This document shows positions 43,938 through 53,304 of a DNA stretch of 64,000 bases, piece by piece. Positions within the stretch are counted from its first letter, which is position 1. Every line of letters begins with the position of its first letter. The notes beneath the pieces were generated by a model, which worked only from the letters and a program-made list of their open reading frames with translations, did no database searches and was not told where the DNA came from. The position numbers were made by a program, and so were the translations under genes. The stretch comes from Thalassoglobus sp. JC818 (GTDB lineage Bacteria; Planctomycetota; Planctomycetia; Planctomycetales; Planctomycetaceae): NCBI RefSeq assembly GCF_040717535.1, contig NZ_JBFEFI010000001.1, positions 1,197,986 to 1,261,985 on the forward strand, read 5' to 3'.

Positions 43938-44654
43938 TCAAGCTCTGCCGGGAGGCTGTTTCTCGTCGTCAGTCTGTTCGTACCGGTATCCGACTCCATG
44001 CACGGTCTGAATCAATTCCGGTGACTTGGGATCAATTTCAATTCGCTTTCGAAGCTGAGACACGTGTTGATCGAGAGTTCGGCTGCTCGGCAGGTATTCC
44101 TCACCCCAGGCATGGCGAAATAGCGTTTGCCGGTCAACGGGCTGTCCTTGTCGCCGAAACAGTAGTTCGAGGATCTGCACATCTCGCAAGCTGAGTTCAA
44201 TCGTTTCGCCGTTACGCCGGGCGCGCAATTCTGCCGGGAGAATCTCGAGATCGCCCATTTGAAACGGAGCGGGCGGCTCGACACTCAATTGAAAACATCG
44301 ACGCGTGACAGCTCGAATGCGGGCCACGACTTCTCTGACACTAAATGGTTTGGAAATAAAATCGTCCGCTCCGAGTTCAAATCCGACCAGCCGGTCGACT
44401 TCCTCGGACTTCGCGCTGATGAGCAGAATCGGGAGATTCGGAGACGACTGGCGAATCATCCGGCAAACTTCATATCCGCTTTTCTCCGGCATCATGATGT
44501 CGAGACAAACGCAATCCGGTCGGCTGACCTCGAACATGCGCATCGCCGATTTCCCGCAACTCGCGGTGACAACTTCATAGCCTTCTGATCGAATCACATC
44601 GGCCAACCCTTCGCGGGTATGAAAATCATCCTCGGCGATTAAGACTTTCATCAC
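43938..44654 (-). CDS. OmpR-family response regulator
   Basis: 238 aa. Receiver domain with acidic pair EDD (about 8-10), phospho-acceptor D52 in CVCLDIMMPEKSG, then KSEEVDRLVGFELGADDFISK with the conserved Lys. C-terminal winged helix (IELSLRDVQILELLFRRQGQ, SRTLDQHVSQLRKRIE, IQTVHGVGYRYE). Two ATGs (44654, 44651) follow GAGAGG. It is cotranscribed with the sensor kinase 63 bp upstream. Confidence 0.95.
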   Translation of the reverse strand: MMKVLIAEDDFHTREGLADVIRSEGYEVVTASCGKSAMRMFEVSRPDCVCLDIMMPEKSGYEVCRMIRQSSPNLPILLISAKSEEVDRLVGFELGADDFISKPFSVREVVARIRAVTRRCFQLSVEPPAPFQMGDLEILPAELRARRNGETIELSLRDVQILELLFRRQGQPVDRQTLFRHAWGEEYLPSSRTLDQHVSQLRKRIEIDPKSPELIQTVHGVGYRYEQTDDEKQPPGRA

Positions 44655-44717
44655 GACCTCTCAGTACTGTTTGCACTTCCCTGCCCACTTGTCCTCGGTT
44701 TGCATTTACTGATTCGT

Positions 44718-46379
44718 TCAAGCATCGGCAACTCCCCGCAGTTCGACGACAAAGCTGGCCCCTGACGATGCTGGACCAATTTTCGCGTCTCCTCCATGGA
44801 GCCGTGCGAGGCTGCGCACGATCGTGAGTCCAATTCCAGTCCCGGCCGCTTGAGAGATCTCATCCGTCCCGCGCCAGAACGGTTCGAAGACCCGGCAGCT
44901 CTCCCTTTCTGGAAGTCCGGGTCCACGATCGGAGACGACCAAACGAAGGACTTTCTCATCGAGGATTCCGGTTTCGATCCTCATCCACTTGCCATCACAT
45001 GCGTACTTCTCGACGTTGCTGATCAGGTTTTCGAGAATCTGTTCGAGGAGATCCGCATCGATCGCCAGCGTTTTCCGGGCATCAAGTTGCAGCACGGTCT
45101 CGATTCCCATTCGATCCAAAACCGGACGAAACCGCTCAACGACCTCAACAACCGTCTCGTCCGGAACGATCATCCTCGGGCAGACCGTGAGTGACTGCTT
45201 GTCGTGCCGGGCGAAGGTGAGCACGTTTCCGATCAAGCGGCTCAAGCGATGCGATTCATTGAGAATCACATTCAGTCTGCGGTTTGAATCAGTTGACGGT
45301 GGATCGGCGTTTTCAAAATCCCTCTCAAGAAGTTCGGCATACATACGAATATTCGTGAGCGGTGTCCTCAGTTCATGTGAGACTTGATTCACGAAGCTGA
45401 CGCGCTGTTCCGCCTGACGGGCTTCTCGTCCATATTCTCGATCAATCAGAATCGCGAGACCGGAAAGTGCCAGCGTGCTGAGAATCAGTCCCGCGACGAG
45501 GACGTAAACTCCGTTCTTCCCGGCTGTCACGAAGTCCGTCGGAACAAATGTCTGGAGTTCCCAAGCTGACAACGGATACGGAAGCTGGAGCTCCGCGGAT
45601 GGTTCGACTCCCGATGTCGGTCGAAAGCGTCCCCATTTGTAAATCACTTTCGAACCCGACTCGACGATTTGAGACTGAGACGGAGCAGCATTGGGACTCA
45701 ATTCAGCTTCGCTCGTATCGGGTAGCTCTGCGATTAAGTCCGAGATCCACTTGGAACGATCAAGCGCCGCTCCGACCAAATACCCATTGGGGCGTCGCTG
45801 CCAGTAAATCAAGTGAAACCCCGGCCCCCAGTACCAGACAAACCAGCGCCCCGCAGTCGGTTGTTTCTCTTCACTCTTCTGGATGATCTCACTTGGTGAA
45901 GCGGCCGCCGACAATAAATTCAGTCTGGTCGTTTTCCCTTTTTGCGTTGTATCCGGCGGATCGGACTGCGTTTCCAGAACTGACTTCTGCAGCAAGCGGT
46001 CGTTAATCAGAGAAGATGCATTGAGGAGAAACTCGCGTTCCGTTTGATTCAACTGAGAGCGTGGATCGGGATAGACGATGAAGTCGTTGGGATCGATGAC
46101 AAAGAGCTGAAAGAGTCGTGGGTCATCCCGGACAATGGCTCGCAGCGAGTCAACATCGTACGAGTCGATGGACGTCAGTTGTTCCATCTCACTCGCTTTC
46201 ACTTGAATCTCTGCAGCGAGAACTCTTTTCGTTTCTGTGAGTCGGTCGGTCAGCAGCCCGCGAACATTCTCTTCGACTTGGCGATCTTCGAGACTCAATA
46301 GCTGCAGCCCTGCCCAACCCAACAGCAGGAGCGGCAAGGCGACTAGCAAGATCAAAAGAGTTTTGGGAGATCGTGTCAC
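44718..46379 (-). CDS. Sensor histidine kinase
   Basis: A 553-aa membrane sensor. Helix 1 at about 7-28, a 260-residue extracytoplasmic sensor (PAS/CACHE-like; DPRLFQLFVIDPNDFIVYPD), helix 2 at about 291-312, and no HAMP visible. HisKA box FVNQVSHELRTPLTNIRMYA with H335; ATPase motifs ILENLISNVEKYA (N box), VSDRGPGLP and AAGTGIGLTIVRSLARLHGG. The start is a GTG at 46379. It signals to the OmpR-type regulator directly downstream. Confidence 0.93.
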   Translation of the reverse strand: MTRSPKTLLILLVALPLLLLGWAGLQLLSLEDRQVEENVRGLLTDRLTETKRVLAAEIQVKASEMEQLTSIDSYDVDSLRAIVRDDPRLFQLFVIDPNDFIVYPDPRSQLNQTEREFLLNASSLINDRLLQKSVLETQSDPPDTTQKGKTTRLNLLSAAASPSEIIQKSEEKQPTAGRWFVWYWGPGFHLIYWQRRPNGYLVGAALDRSKWISDLIAELPDTSEAELSPNAAPSQSQIVESGSKVIYKWGRFRPTSGVEPSAELQLPYPLSAWELQTFVPTDFVTAGKNGVYVLVAGLILSTLALSGLAILIDREYGREARQAEQRVSFVNQVSHELRTPLTNIRMYAELLERDFENADPPSTDSNRRLNVILNESHRLSRLIGNVLTFARHDKQSLTVCPRMIVPDETVVEVVERFRPVLDRMGIETVLQLDARKTLAIDADLLEQILENLISNVEKYACDGKWMRIETGILDEKVLRLVVSDRGPGLPERESCRVFEPFWRGTDEISQAAGTGIGLTIVRSLARLHGGDAKIGPASSGASFVVELRGVADA

Positions 46380-46410
46380 AAGGCAATTTTAAGAGGAAAG
46401 GACTCACTGG

Positions 46411-46445
46411 AAAAAGAAACACCGAACAAGTTTTCTGTTCGGTGC
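46411..46445 (-). terminator. Terminator of the vWA gene
   Basis: CACCGAACA / TGTTCGGTG, 9-bp perfect stem with a 7-nt loop; on the minus strand it is followed by TTTCTTTTTCC. It lies between the vWA gene and the sensor kinase. Confidence 0.85.
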
Positions 46446-46495
46446 TTCCGACTTCTCTTCGATCCGAGGTCGATCAATACTCGGAAACAAGACTG

Positions 46496-47884
46496 TTACT
46501 TTTTCACGGGTACAGGTTGCGCTGGAGCCGAGTCGACAGGTACTTGCAGTTGAGAATTGACTTCGATTGAGTTGAGATCGATCGAATTCTGCAAGTAACG
46601 CATATCTTTTCGAGCGCGCACCAAGTCTCGTTGCTGGACAGCATCGAGTTGGAACCCATTGATTTTCTGAAGTTGGATCAGTCGGTCACTATCGTACATG
46701 TCAGCATTGGCTTTCAAATACAGATTGTTCTTCTCCAGAGTTTCGGCACATCGCACGAGGTCCCCGGCATCAAGAAAATCGGTGGCGAGTTTGTTTTGCT
46801 CGTTTGACACAAAGGCCACCACATCTTCCATCACTTTCCGGTTCAGTGAACCTTCGACCTTTTCGACATCCTCACTGAATTCCACAGCCACCGCACCGGT
46901 CAACTTGTCAGCTTCCTGAGATTGCATATTGAGATATGTGGCGGAGACTTTGGCGAGTCGCTGGCGCTGTCCTGATTCTGATTCGGGAACTTCGACTTCG
47001 ATGACAATATGTTTGTCCTGCTGGCTGTAGATCTGCACGAGGTCTACGAAGATGGTCTGGCCGCTGATTTCTGACTCATTTCCAAGCACACGCACCGGGC
47101 GAATTCCCTCGGAAATGTTAACTTTCAATCGAACGTTCTGAGCAACGACGGAAGTCACGTCCTGGAACTCTTGATTGAAAACGTCAGCGAGTTCCGTAGC
47201 ACGTTCGATGAAGAAATGGTTGCCGCCACTTCGAGAAGCCAGCTTTGCCATCAAGTCTTCGTTGTAGTCCAACCCGAGTCCGAGAGTGGAGACGGAGATG
47301 CCTTCCTTCTTCAACGATCCGCCAAGCGAACCAAGTTCAGACGGAGAACTTGGCCCTTCATTGGCCAGACCATCCGAGAGCAGGATGATGCGATTCACTC
47401 TCTCTTCACTCAGAAACTTGCGGACTTCGGCAGCCCCCTTACTGACACCGGCGAAGAGCGCGGTGCCGCCGTTGGATCGAATCCGGCCGATCGCACTCTT
47501 GATCATTGCCTTGTCGGTCAGTTTCGTAGCTGGGACGAGTACATTGACGGTCGTATCGTAGGTAATGACAGAAACAATATCGTTTGGTCCGAGACGATCG
47601 ATTGCATCCTGAGCGGCAGCTTTGGCTCGCTCGATCTTCTCTCCGTTCATCGACCCGGATTTGTCCAGGACAATCGCCACGTTCACCGGGGCTCGTTCTT
47701 TGTCGGATTCCATCGTGAACCCGGTGAGCCCTACGCGAATCCACGTCGTCTGTTTCTTGCCGGACTTCAGAATTCCGTAGGAGGAAGCGACATCGAGTTC
47801 GACCTGCTCGGCCAAGACATGCGGACCAGACGCCAGGACAACGATCATTCCCCAGCCCAGTGCGACGTGCGTTGTTTTGAACAT
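46496..47884 (-). CDS. Secreted von Willebrand factor A protein
   Basis: 462 aa with a signal peptide (WGMIVVLASGPHVLA). The vWA domain holds a complete MIDAS: D74-x-S-x-S in AIVLDKSGSMN, the Thr in NGGTALFAGV, and the Asp in LSDGLANEG. The C-terminal part (about 230-450) is a beta/helix region common to planctomycete vWA proteins. It binds a divalent cation and probably a protein partner in the periplasm; the partner is unknown. AAGGA lies 9 nt before the ATG. Confidence 0.93.
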   Translation of the reverse strand: MFKTTHVALGWGMIVVLASGPHVLAEQVELDVASSYGILKSGKKQTTWIRVGLTGFTMESDKERAPVNVAIVLDKSGSMNGEKIERAKAAAQDAIDRLGPNDIVSVITYDTTVNVLVPATKLTDKAMIKSAIGRIRSNGGTALFAGVSKGAAEVRKFLSEERVNRIILLSDGLANEGPSSPSELGSLGGSLKKEGISVSTLGLGLDYNEDLMAKLASRSGGNHFFIERATELADVFNQEFQDVTSVVAQNVRLKVNISEGIRPVRVLGNESEISGQTIFVDLVQIYSQQDKHIVIEVEVPESESGQRQRLAKVSATYLNMQSQEADKLTGAVAVEFSEDVEKVEGSLNRKVMEDVVAFVSNEQNKLATDFLDAGDLVRCAETLEKNNLYLKANADMYDSDRLIQLQKINGFQLDAVQQRDLVRARKDMRYLQNSIDLNSIEVNSQLQVPVDSAPAQPVPVKK

Positions 47885-48160
47885 GATTCAAATCCTTCTG
47901 TGACTCAAAGTAGGAAGTGTGAGGGTTTCCGTGATGAAGGATTAGACGCCGAAGTCTCGAACAAGTGGTCAGCGACTCGTAAAAATGATGTAAGAGTTTT
48001 GTAAGCATTCAAAGCCGAATCCGAGACAAATCGGAAATCGAACGACAATTGACTCGGCGATTTCAGCCTAGATCATCTCAATTTCAATAGAAACTGCTAA
48101 ACTCGCAGCCAAACAATCCTGCCTGAAACATCCCCCGCCCCAACCTTGAGAGTTCACGAG

Positions 48161-49090
48161 ATGCCTCAGAATTTGTTGCGAAAGACGCCAGCAGCAGCCA
48201 CATCTTCCAGAGTGAAAGTGTCGATTCTGGGCCTGTCCCTGATCGCCCTCTCAGCCATTGGATGGCCAGCCAAGCTGGTCAGAGCAGAAGACACAAAGCC
48301 TTTCGCGGAACGTCCCAAGAACTTTCAGGTCGACGAGTTAGTGGCGTGGTGTATCGTCCCATTCGATGCCAGCCAACGTGGACCGGCCGAGCGTGCCCAG
48401 ATGATTGCCGACCTCGGGATGCGTCGTATCGCCTACGACTGGCGACAACAACATGTCTCGGAGTTCGCAGCGGAGATCGAAGAGTACAAAAAACGCGACC
48501 TTGAGTTTTTCGCGTTCTGGAGTTGGCACGACGACTTCGCGCGACTCGCCGCAGAAAGCAATATCGCTCCGCAATTCTGGATTACAAATCCCAGCCCGGA
48601 GGGCCAATCTCAGGCTGAACGCGTCGCAGCCGCGACACAGCAACTGCTCCCATTGGTCCGCAAAGTTGAAGCAATCGGCGGACAATTGGGACTTTACAAT
48701 CACGGAGGATGGGGGGGCGAACCGGAGAATCTCGTGGCAGTCTGCAAAGCCCTGCGAGCAGAAACTCAGAGCAACTCTGTCGGGATCGTCTACAACTTCC
48801 ATCACGGCCACGGACACATTGACGACTTCGCCGATTCTCTCAACTCCATCCTTCCGTATCTCTTTTGTCTCAACCTGAACGGCATGGCAGACAGCGAAGA
48901 TGTCAACGGGCTCGAAAATAAAATCCTCCCCATCGGGTCGGGGAAACATGAATGCAAGATGATCGAGGCAATTCTGGAAAGCGGATACGATGGACCGATC
49001 GGAGTGCTCGATCACCGATCCGAACTTGATGCACGAGAATCGCTTCTACAAAACCTGGATGGTCTCGACAAACTCTTTTCCAAACAGTGA
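48161..49090 (+). CDS. Exported TIM-barrel protein (sugar isomerase/epimerase-like)
   Basis: About 309 aa from ATG 48161; the frame begins with a TTG five codons earlier. Basic leader and hydrophobic stretch (VSILGLSLIALSAIGWPAKL) give a signal peptide. The domain is the xylose-isomerase-like/AP-endonuclease-2 TIM barrel: DLGMRRIAYDWR, LGLYNHGGWGGEPENLVAVC, YNFHHGHGHIDDF, YLFCLNLNGM, ESGYDGPIGVLDHR. His/Asp/Glu metal ligands appear in place. Substrate unknown. Such exported forms are typical of planctomycetes. Confidence 0.88.
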   Translation: MPQNLLRKTPAAATSSRVKVSILGLSLIALSAIGWPAKLVRAEDTKPFAERPKNFQVDELVAWCIVPFDASQRGPAERAQMIADLGMRRIAYDWRQQHVSEFAAEIEEYKKRDLEFFAFWSWHDDFARLAAESNIAPQFWITNPSPEGQSQAERVAAATQQLLPLVRKVEAIGGQLGLYNHGGWGGEPENLVAVCKALRAETQSNSVGIVYNFHHGHGHIDDFADSLNSILPYLFCLNLNGMADSEDVNGLENKILPIGSGKHECKMIEAILESGYDGPIGVLDHRSELDARESLLQNLDGLDKLFSKQ

Positions 49091-49312
49091 GTTGGCCCGC
49101 TTCTGCAATGGTCCCGTTCTTCTGATGTGACGAGCCTGATCAAGCCAGCCCCGATGTTGTTTTGTAGAAATGACAACTTGCTCTTCGCAGATATTCACGC
49201 TGCATGAAGACCGCGATCATCGATCGGCAGGAACAGTCAACAGCCCTCCGACTCGAAGCATCGAACCAGAAATCTGTTCGACTCTCAAACGGGACGGTGA
49301 GTATGATGCGCC

Positions 49313-50362
49313 GTGAAGCGCTCATCTCCTCGATTATGGGTTCAACCTATGAACTCTTTTGTCCCGGCAATGACCGATCAAGAGCCAAAGACTCGCATCA
49401 AACGTTCTGCAACTGCACAAGAATACGGCCTGAAAACCCTCATTCTCGTCTGTTGTGGATTGCTGTGGCTGTGTGCTCACACTCAACCGGTTGACGCTGA
49501 AGACGACTGCCTTCCCCCGCTCGTACTGCCGCCGGTTGAGTCATTCAGTGCGACCACAAGTGAAAATTCTCTCTTCAGCCCGTTTCTCACTCACTGCGAC
49601 CAGAGCGACTGGTGTTGGACTTTCCTGCCTCAGGGATTTCTATACACCACATATTGGGCCAGTTCGGCTGAACCGCGGCTCTCGGTGAAATTGATCGAAG
49701 AGAAAACGATGGGATCGCTCCTCGATTCTTCGATTGCTGGCCGCGTGGGATTTGTCCGATTCGGCTCTCGGAACCGGCTGGAAGGCTGGCAGTTCGACCT
49801 GCTCGCAGGAGTCAATTTGCGACAGGACCCCGAAAGCCATCTCGACATGCAGGCGACCGATTATCGCTACGATCTTCCGCTCACTTACCGGAACGGCCCG
49901 CATGCTTTTAAGTTAGGTTTTTATCACGTCAGCTCTCATCGCGGAGACGAATATCTCGTCACCAACCAGACCCTTGAGAGGTACAACTTTCTGCGTGATG
50001 TGTTTAACTTCGGCTATTCGTATTACCCCGTTCCTGAATTGCGTCTCTATGGGGAAATCGGATACGGATTTAACGTTGATGTTTCTGAGCCGCTCGAGTT
50101 TCAATTCGGCTTCGACTATGGCCCTGCTCAGGCGACACGAATCTATGGAGCACCATTCGCTGCACTCAATGTTCATCTTCGCGAAGAACTCAACTACGGC
50201 GGCAATGTCGCCGTGCAACTCGGTTGGGCGTGGCGTGGGTTCTCGAAAGCCTCGGGAATTCTTCGCTCAGGCTTGTATTACTACGACGGCGGCAGCTCTC
50301 AGTTTTCGTTCTACGATCAGCACGAATCCCAAATCGGCTGGGGTCTCTGGTACGACTTCTAA
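49313..50362 (+). CDS. DUF1207 outer-membrane-type protein
   Basis: Up to 349 aa; GTG 49313 opens the frame, but ATG 49349 or 49370 may be the start as the hydrophobic export segment (LKTLILVCCGLLWLCAHTQP) begins near residue 41. The mature part is DUF1207: WTFLPQGFLYTTYWASSAEP, GVNLRQDPE, FKLGFYHVSSHRGDEYL, RLYGEIGYGFNV and a terminal aromatic GLWYDF. Alternating amphipathic strands and the C-terminal Phe suggest a beta-barrel in the outer membrane. Function unknown. Its stop codon opens repeat copy C. Confidence 0.86.
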   Translation: MKRSSPRLWVQPMNSFVPAMTDQEPKTRIKRSATAQEYGLKTLILVCCGLLWLCAHTQPVDAEDDCLPPLVLPPVESFSATTSENSLFSPFLTHCDQSDWCWTFLPQGFLYTTYWASSAEPRLSVKLIEEKTMGSLLDSSIAGRVGFVRFGSRNRLEGWQFDLLAGVNLRQDPESHLDMQATDYRYDLPLTYRNGPHAFKLGFYHVSSHRGDEYLVTNQTLERYNFLRDVFNFGYSYYPVPELRLYGEIGYGFNVDVSEPLEFQFGFDYGPAQATRIYGAPFAALNVHLREELNYGGNVAVQLGWAWRGFSKASGILRSGLYYYDGGSSQFSFYDQHESQIGWGLWYDF

Positions 50363-50466
50363 AGCAAGTTGCTCTTTACTGTGCACTCGCTTGTGCTGTT
50401 TCGTTAAGTAAAGAGCTGAGTTTGCTCATGCGAGTCCGTGCAATCCAGATCTGGAAATGTTCTTAA
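50360..50466 (+). repeat. Stop-codon-anchored repeat, copy C
   Basis: Begins at the TAA of the DUF1207 gene (TAAAGCAAGTTGCTCTTTAC) and aligns over its full ~105 bp with copy A, with an estimated 70-75% identity. Same orientation relative to the upstream gene as copies A and B. Confidence 0.7.
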
Positions 50467-50484
50467 CAGTGAGACAACTTCAAA

Positions 50485-50524
50485 ACAAAGTAACCAGAAA
50501 CCACTTTCACGGTCTCTGGTCACT
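50485..50524 (-). terminator. Probable terminator of the CxxCH protein gene
   Basis: On the minus strand GTGACCAGAGACC pairs with GGTTTCTGGTTAC (13 positions, two G-T wobbles) and is followed by TTTGTTTTG. It lies 65 bp after the stop of the minus-strand gene. Confidence 0.7.
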
Positions 50525-50588
50525 GGCTTGAACGAATCGCGGCCGCGAGTTGTGAGGCTCGCTCATTTCTCCCAGAAGTGAAGATGTT

Positions 50589-51818
50589 TTACTGCAAGGT
50601 GTCCGAAAAAATATCTCGAATCTCGGATTCCCCGTTGTCTGAACTCGTCTCTTTGGGGAAGTCAGAAGCTGATTCGTTCTCGGCATTTCGTGCGAGCGTA
50701 TAGGCGAGTGCTCCGAGAACCTGTCCGCGCCGGACATCGTGACACATCAGGCAATTGTTCGATGCCCGAAGTGATCCGATCATCCGAATCTCTTGAGGGT
50801 GTTCCCGGATTACTAAATCTGTCGACTCAACAAGTTGTGAGAGAGCGTCGGCTTCCCACTCATCGACGGGACGGGTTTCAAACTCGTCGAGTTCATCCAG
50901 ATTCGGCAGCGACTCGGACAAGTAAACAACTGGTTCATCGTTTCGTAATAGTCCGACCAGTTCGATTCGTTCGAGTCGCCACTCCGCAATTTCCGGAGCT
51001 TCATCTTCAACAACGGGAACGCGTGCGAACGCATGCGACTGAAACCCCGCAACGTGCTCGTGATCCTGAACATATCCAAACGTGTCCGGCCGCAAGAATT
51101 CAGACTGAGCCCTTTCGTGAATTTTCATGCGAGGATCAGTGACAGTCTGAAGATACGTCTGGACTTCCCTTTCTCGATAAAAAGACCAACTGTCGACCGA
51201 TGAGTTCTTCGATTCTTCGATGGCTTTCGGACAATGAAGCTTCGATTGAGGAATGGGTTTTGGCTCGGGAAGTTCTACCATTCTCGGCCGAATTCGCACC
51301 ATCCGCACGGGTCCGAACCCCGCTGCCGTGACAAAGTCTTCGTAATACTCACTGTGAAGCCTTTTCAGCGAAGACGCTCGGGACCCTCGGTAGATATCTT
51401 CTTTCGTACTCAGACGCATGACGACTTGAGGAGCCAGACTTGGTGCAGGTAGAGCACCGAGCTTCGACGGATCGGGAAGTCGGTCAGAGAGCGACTCAAA
51501 CGGATAAGCATCCCGCATCTCGCGGACTTCCGCCCGAGCGGACGCTGACATCGAATAGCCCCAGCCGACGACACCGACAATTGACGCGAACGCGAAAACG
51601 CAAACGACCACCGGGTTGAAACGCCATTTTCGCCCGGCCCAACCGACGAAAATCAATGCGATTCCATGTACGAAGAACAGTAGCAAACCCATGAAGAAAG
51701 CAAACACCGTCAGGCCAATTGGAACAGTCTTCGCAACAAATCCCGTCGGCGACACCCAATACGCCAGACCAAAAACAGCAGTTAATATGGTGAGAAAAAC
51801 GATCGTCGAAATCATCAT
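50589..51818 (-). CDS. Membrane protein with a single CxxCH heme-type motif
   Basis: About 409 aa. I chose ATG 51818 over ATG 51842 because GGAAGGGG lies 7 nt before it. Three N-terminal membrane helices (ISTIVFLTILTAVFGLAYWV, IGLTVFAFFMGLLLFFVHGI, PVVVCVFAFASIVGVVGWGY) precede a large extracytoplasmic domain. Near the C-terminus SNNCLMCHDVRRGQVLGALA contains CxxCH, the covalent heme c site, so it may be a membrane monoheme cytochrome. No family recognised and no cytochrome maturation genes nearby. Confidence 0.8.
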   Translation of the reverse strand: MMISTIVFLTILTAVFGLAYWVSPTGFVAKTVPIGLTVFAFFMGLLLFFVHGIALIFVGWAGRKWRFNPVVVCVFAFASIVGVVGWGYSMSASARAEVREMRDAYPFESLSDRLPDPSKLGALPAPSLAPQVVMRLSTKEDIYRGSRASSLKRLHSEYYEDFVTAAGFGPVRMVRIRPRMVELPEPKPIPQSKLHCPKAIEESKNSSVDSWSFYREREVQTYLQTVTDPRMKIHERAQSEFLRPDTFGYVQDHEHVAGFQSHAFARVPVVEDEAPEIAEWRLERIELVGLLRNDEPVVYLSESLPNLDELDEFETRPVDEWEADALSQLVESTDLVIREHPQEIRMIGSLRASNNCLMCHDVRRGQVLGALAYTLARNAENESASDFPKETSSDNGESEIRDIFSDTLQ

Positions 51819-52179
51819 CGCAAACCCCTTCCGCTTCGACATGCCAGAAGAGCATGCCCAACGCTCTCAGAAATGATCTGGTGAATGGAATGAACTCAGC
51901 GTGTTTCGATCGAACACTGTTGATACGTTTCAAAGGTCCAGTTTGTTGAAACGAAATTGAAGAATCCTCCACAACTGACATTCTTCTAACTTGAGCGAGA
52001 AAACGAACAACATCTCCACAGACAATCTGCAATCCAGCCCGCCCGTCTTGACCAGTGACTGGCTGTTTCCCGAATCACCCCAAAACCCGTCTTGCTGTAT
52101 TTGGAATATTGGGCTAGAAGAGAGTCGGCAAGACGCCAGAAGAATAGACCGATCGAAGGTCGCAGCAGGGACGCCGCTG
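51819..52179. other. Intergenic region between divergent genes
   Basis: About 360 bp between the CxxCH protein and lpxD. A 63-codon in-frame extension of lpxD lies here (from 51991), but its sequence is not LpxD-like. I see no clear promoter or operator. Confidence 0.5.
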
Positions 52180-53271
52180 ATGCCGATCACAATCAATACA
52201 CTCGCACAACATATTTCGGGAGAAGTTCTCGGAAACGGAGAGATTCTCGTTTCGGACGTTGCTTCGCTGGAAACTGCAGGTTCTGACAACGTTTCCTATC
52301 TCGATTCCAGAAAACAACTTCGGCCTGCGCTGAACAGTGCAGCTGGTGCGATTATCACCACTGCGAAGCTCTCCGAAGAATTTCAGCGACGCGGTTCGAC
52401 ATGCGTTCTGATTCTCGTCGACCAGCCTCAACAAGCTTTCATCGAGGCCATGCTGCACTTCCGCCCACAAGCCCCTCGGAACCGGTGTGGCGTTTCTGAG
52501 TATGCTCACATCGACGAATCAGCAGTCCTCGGCGAAGGCTGTGACATCTACCCGAATGCCTGGATCGGCAAAAACGTCCGATTGGGTGATCGCTGTGAAA
52601 TTGGCCCCGGAGCTGTCATCGCCGACAACGTCACCATTGGTGACGACTGTGTGATTCATGCGAATGCAGTGATCTACCGGGATGTCGAAATTCATGACCG
52701 CGTGATTGTGCATGCGAATGCAGTCATCGGCGCTGACGGATTTGGATACCGCTTCGTCAATGGAGCATTCGTTCGCATTCCGCACACGGGATCGGTGATC
52801 GTTCAGAACGATGTCGAAGTCGGTGCTTGCACGACGATCGATCGCGGTATGATTCACTCGACTGTGATTGGTGAGGGAACCAAACTCGACAATCAGGTCA
52901 TGATCGCACACAACTGTCAAATCGGAAGACACAACGCGTTTGCATCGCAGGTCGGATTAGCAGGCTCCTGCACAACTGGTGACTATGTCCAAATGGGTGG
53001 ACAGGTCGGCGTGGCCGATCATGTGAACATCGGACCGGGTACAAAATTCGGTGGAAAGTCGGGAGTCATCTGGGATATGCCAGCTGGCGGGACCTTCCAC
53101 GGAATCCCTGCGATCAACGAAAAAGACTGCATTCGAAATCACTTCTCGATTCAGAAGCTTCCGGAACTCCGCGACCAAGTCAAACAACTCTCTGAACAAC
53201 TCGCCGAACTCAAGGCGCAGTTGGCTGACTCATCTCAGACCGATCAAAGTTCTCAACGATCGGCTGCTTGA
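52180..53271 (+). CDS. lpxD: UDP-3-O-acylglucosamine N-acyltransferase
   Basis: 363 aa from ATG 52180, after CAGCAGGG. An N-terminal uridine-binding domain (about 1-100, NTLAQHISGEVLGNGEI) leads to a left-handed beta-helix of hexapeptide repeats (VLGEGCDIYPNAWIGKNVRL). The active-site loop HANAVIGADGFGYRF, DRGMIHSTVIGEGTKLDNQV and IAHNCQIGRHNA are characteristic of LpxD. The enzyme adds the second acyl chain in lipid A synthesis. The C-terminus has a coiled helix (LRDQVKQLSEQLAELKAQL). lpxI follows 33 bp later. Confidence 0.95.
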   Translation: MPITINTLAQHISGEVLGNGEILVSDVASLETAGSDNVSYLDSRKQLRPALNSAAGAIITTAKLSEEFQRRGSTCVLILVDQPQQAFIEAMLHFRPQAPRNRCGVSEYAHIDESAVLGEGCDIYPNAWIGKNVRLGDRCEIGPGAVIADNVTIGDDCVIHANAVIYRDVEIHDRVIVHANAVIGADGFGYRFVNGAFVRIPHTGSVIVQNDVEVGACTTIDRGMIHSTVIGEGTKLDNQVMIAHNCQIGRHNAFASQVGLAGSCTTGDYVQMGGQVGVADHVNIGPGTKFGGKSGVIWDMPAGGTFHGIPAINEKDCIRNHFSIQKLPELRDQVKQLSEQLAELKAQLADSSQTDQSSQRSAA

Positions 53272-53304
53272 ACTCACCTCAACTACCAGAACCTTTCAAT
53301 TCCA

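Noticed and set aside
47171..48004. 277-codon plus-strand frame opposite the vWA gene
   Set aside because: Shadow of a well-supported vWA coding sequence; composition shows no domain or signal.
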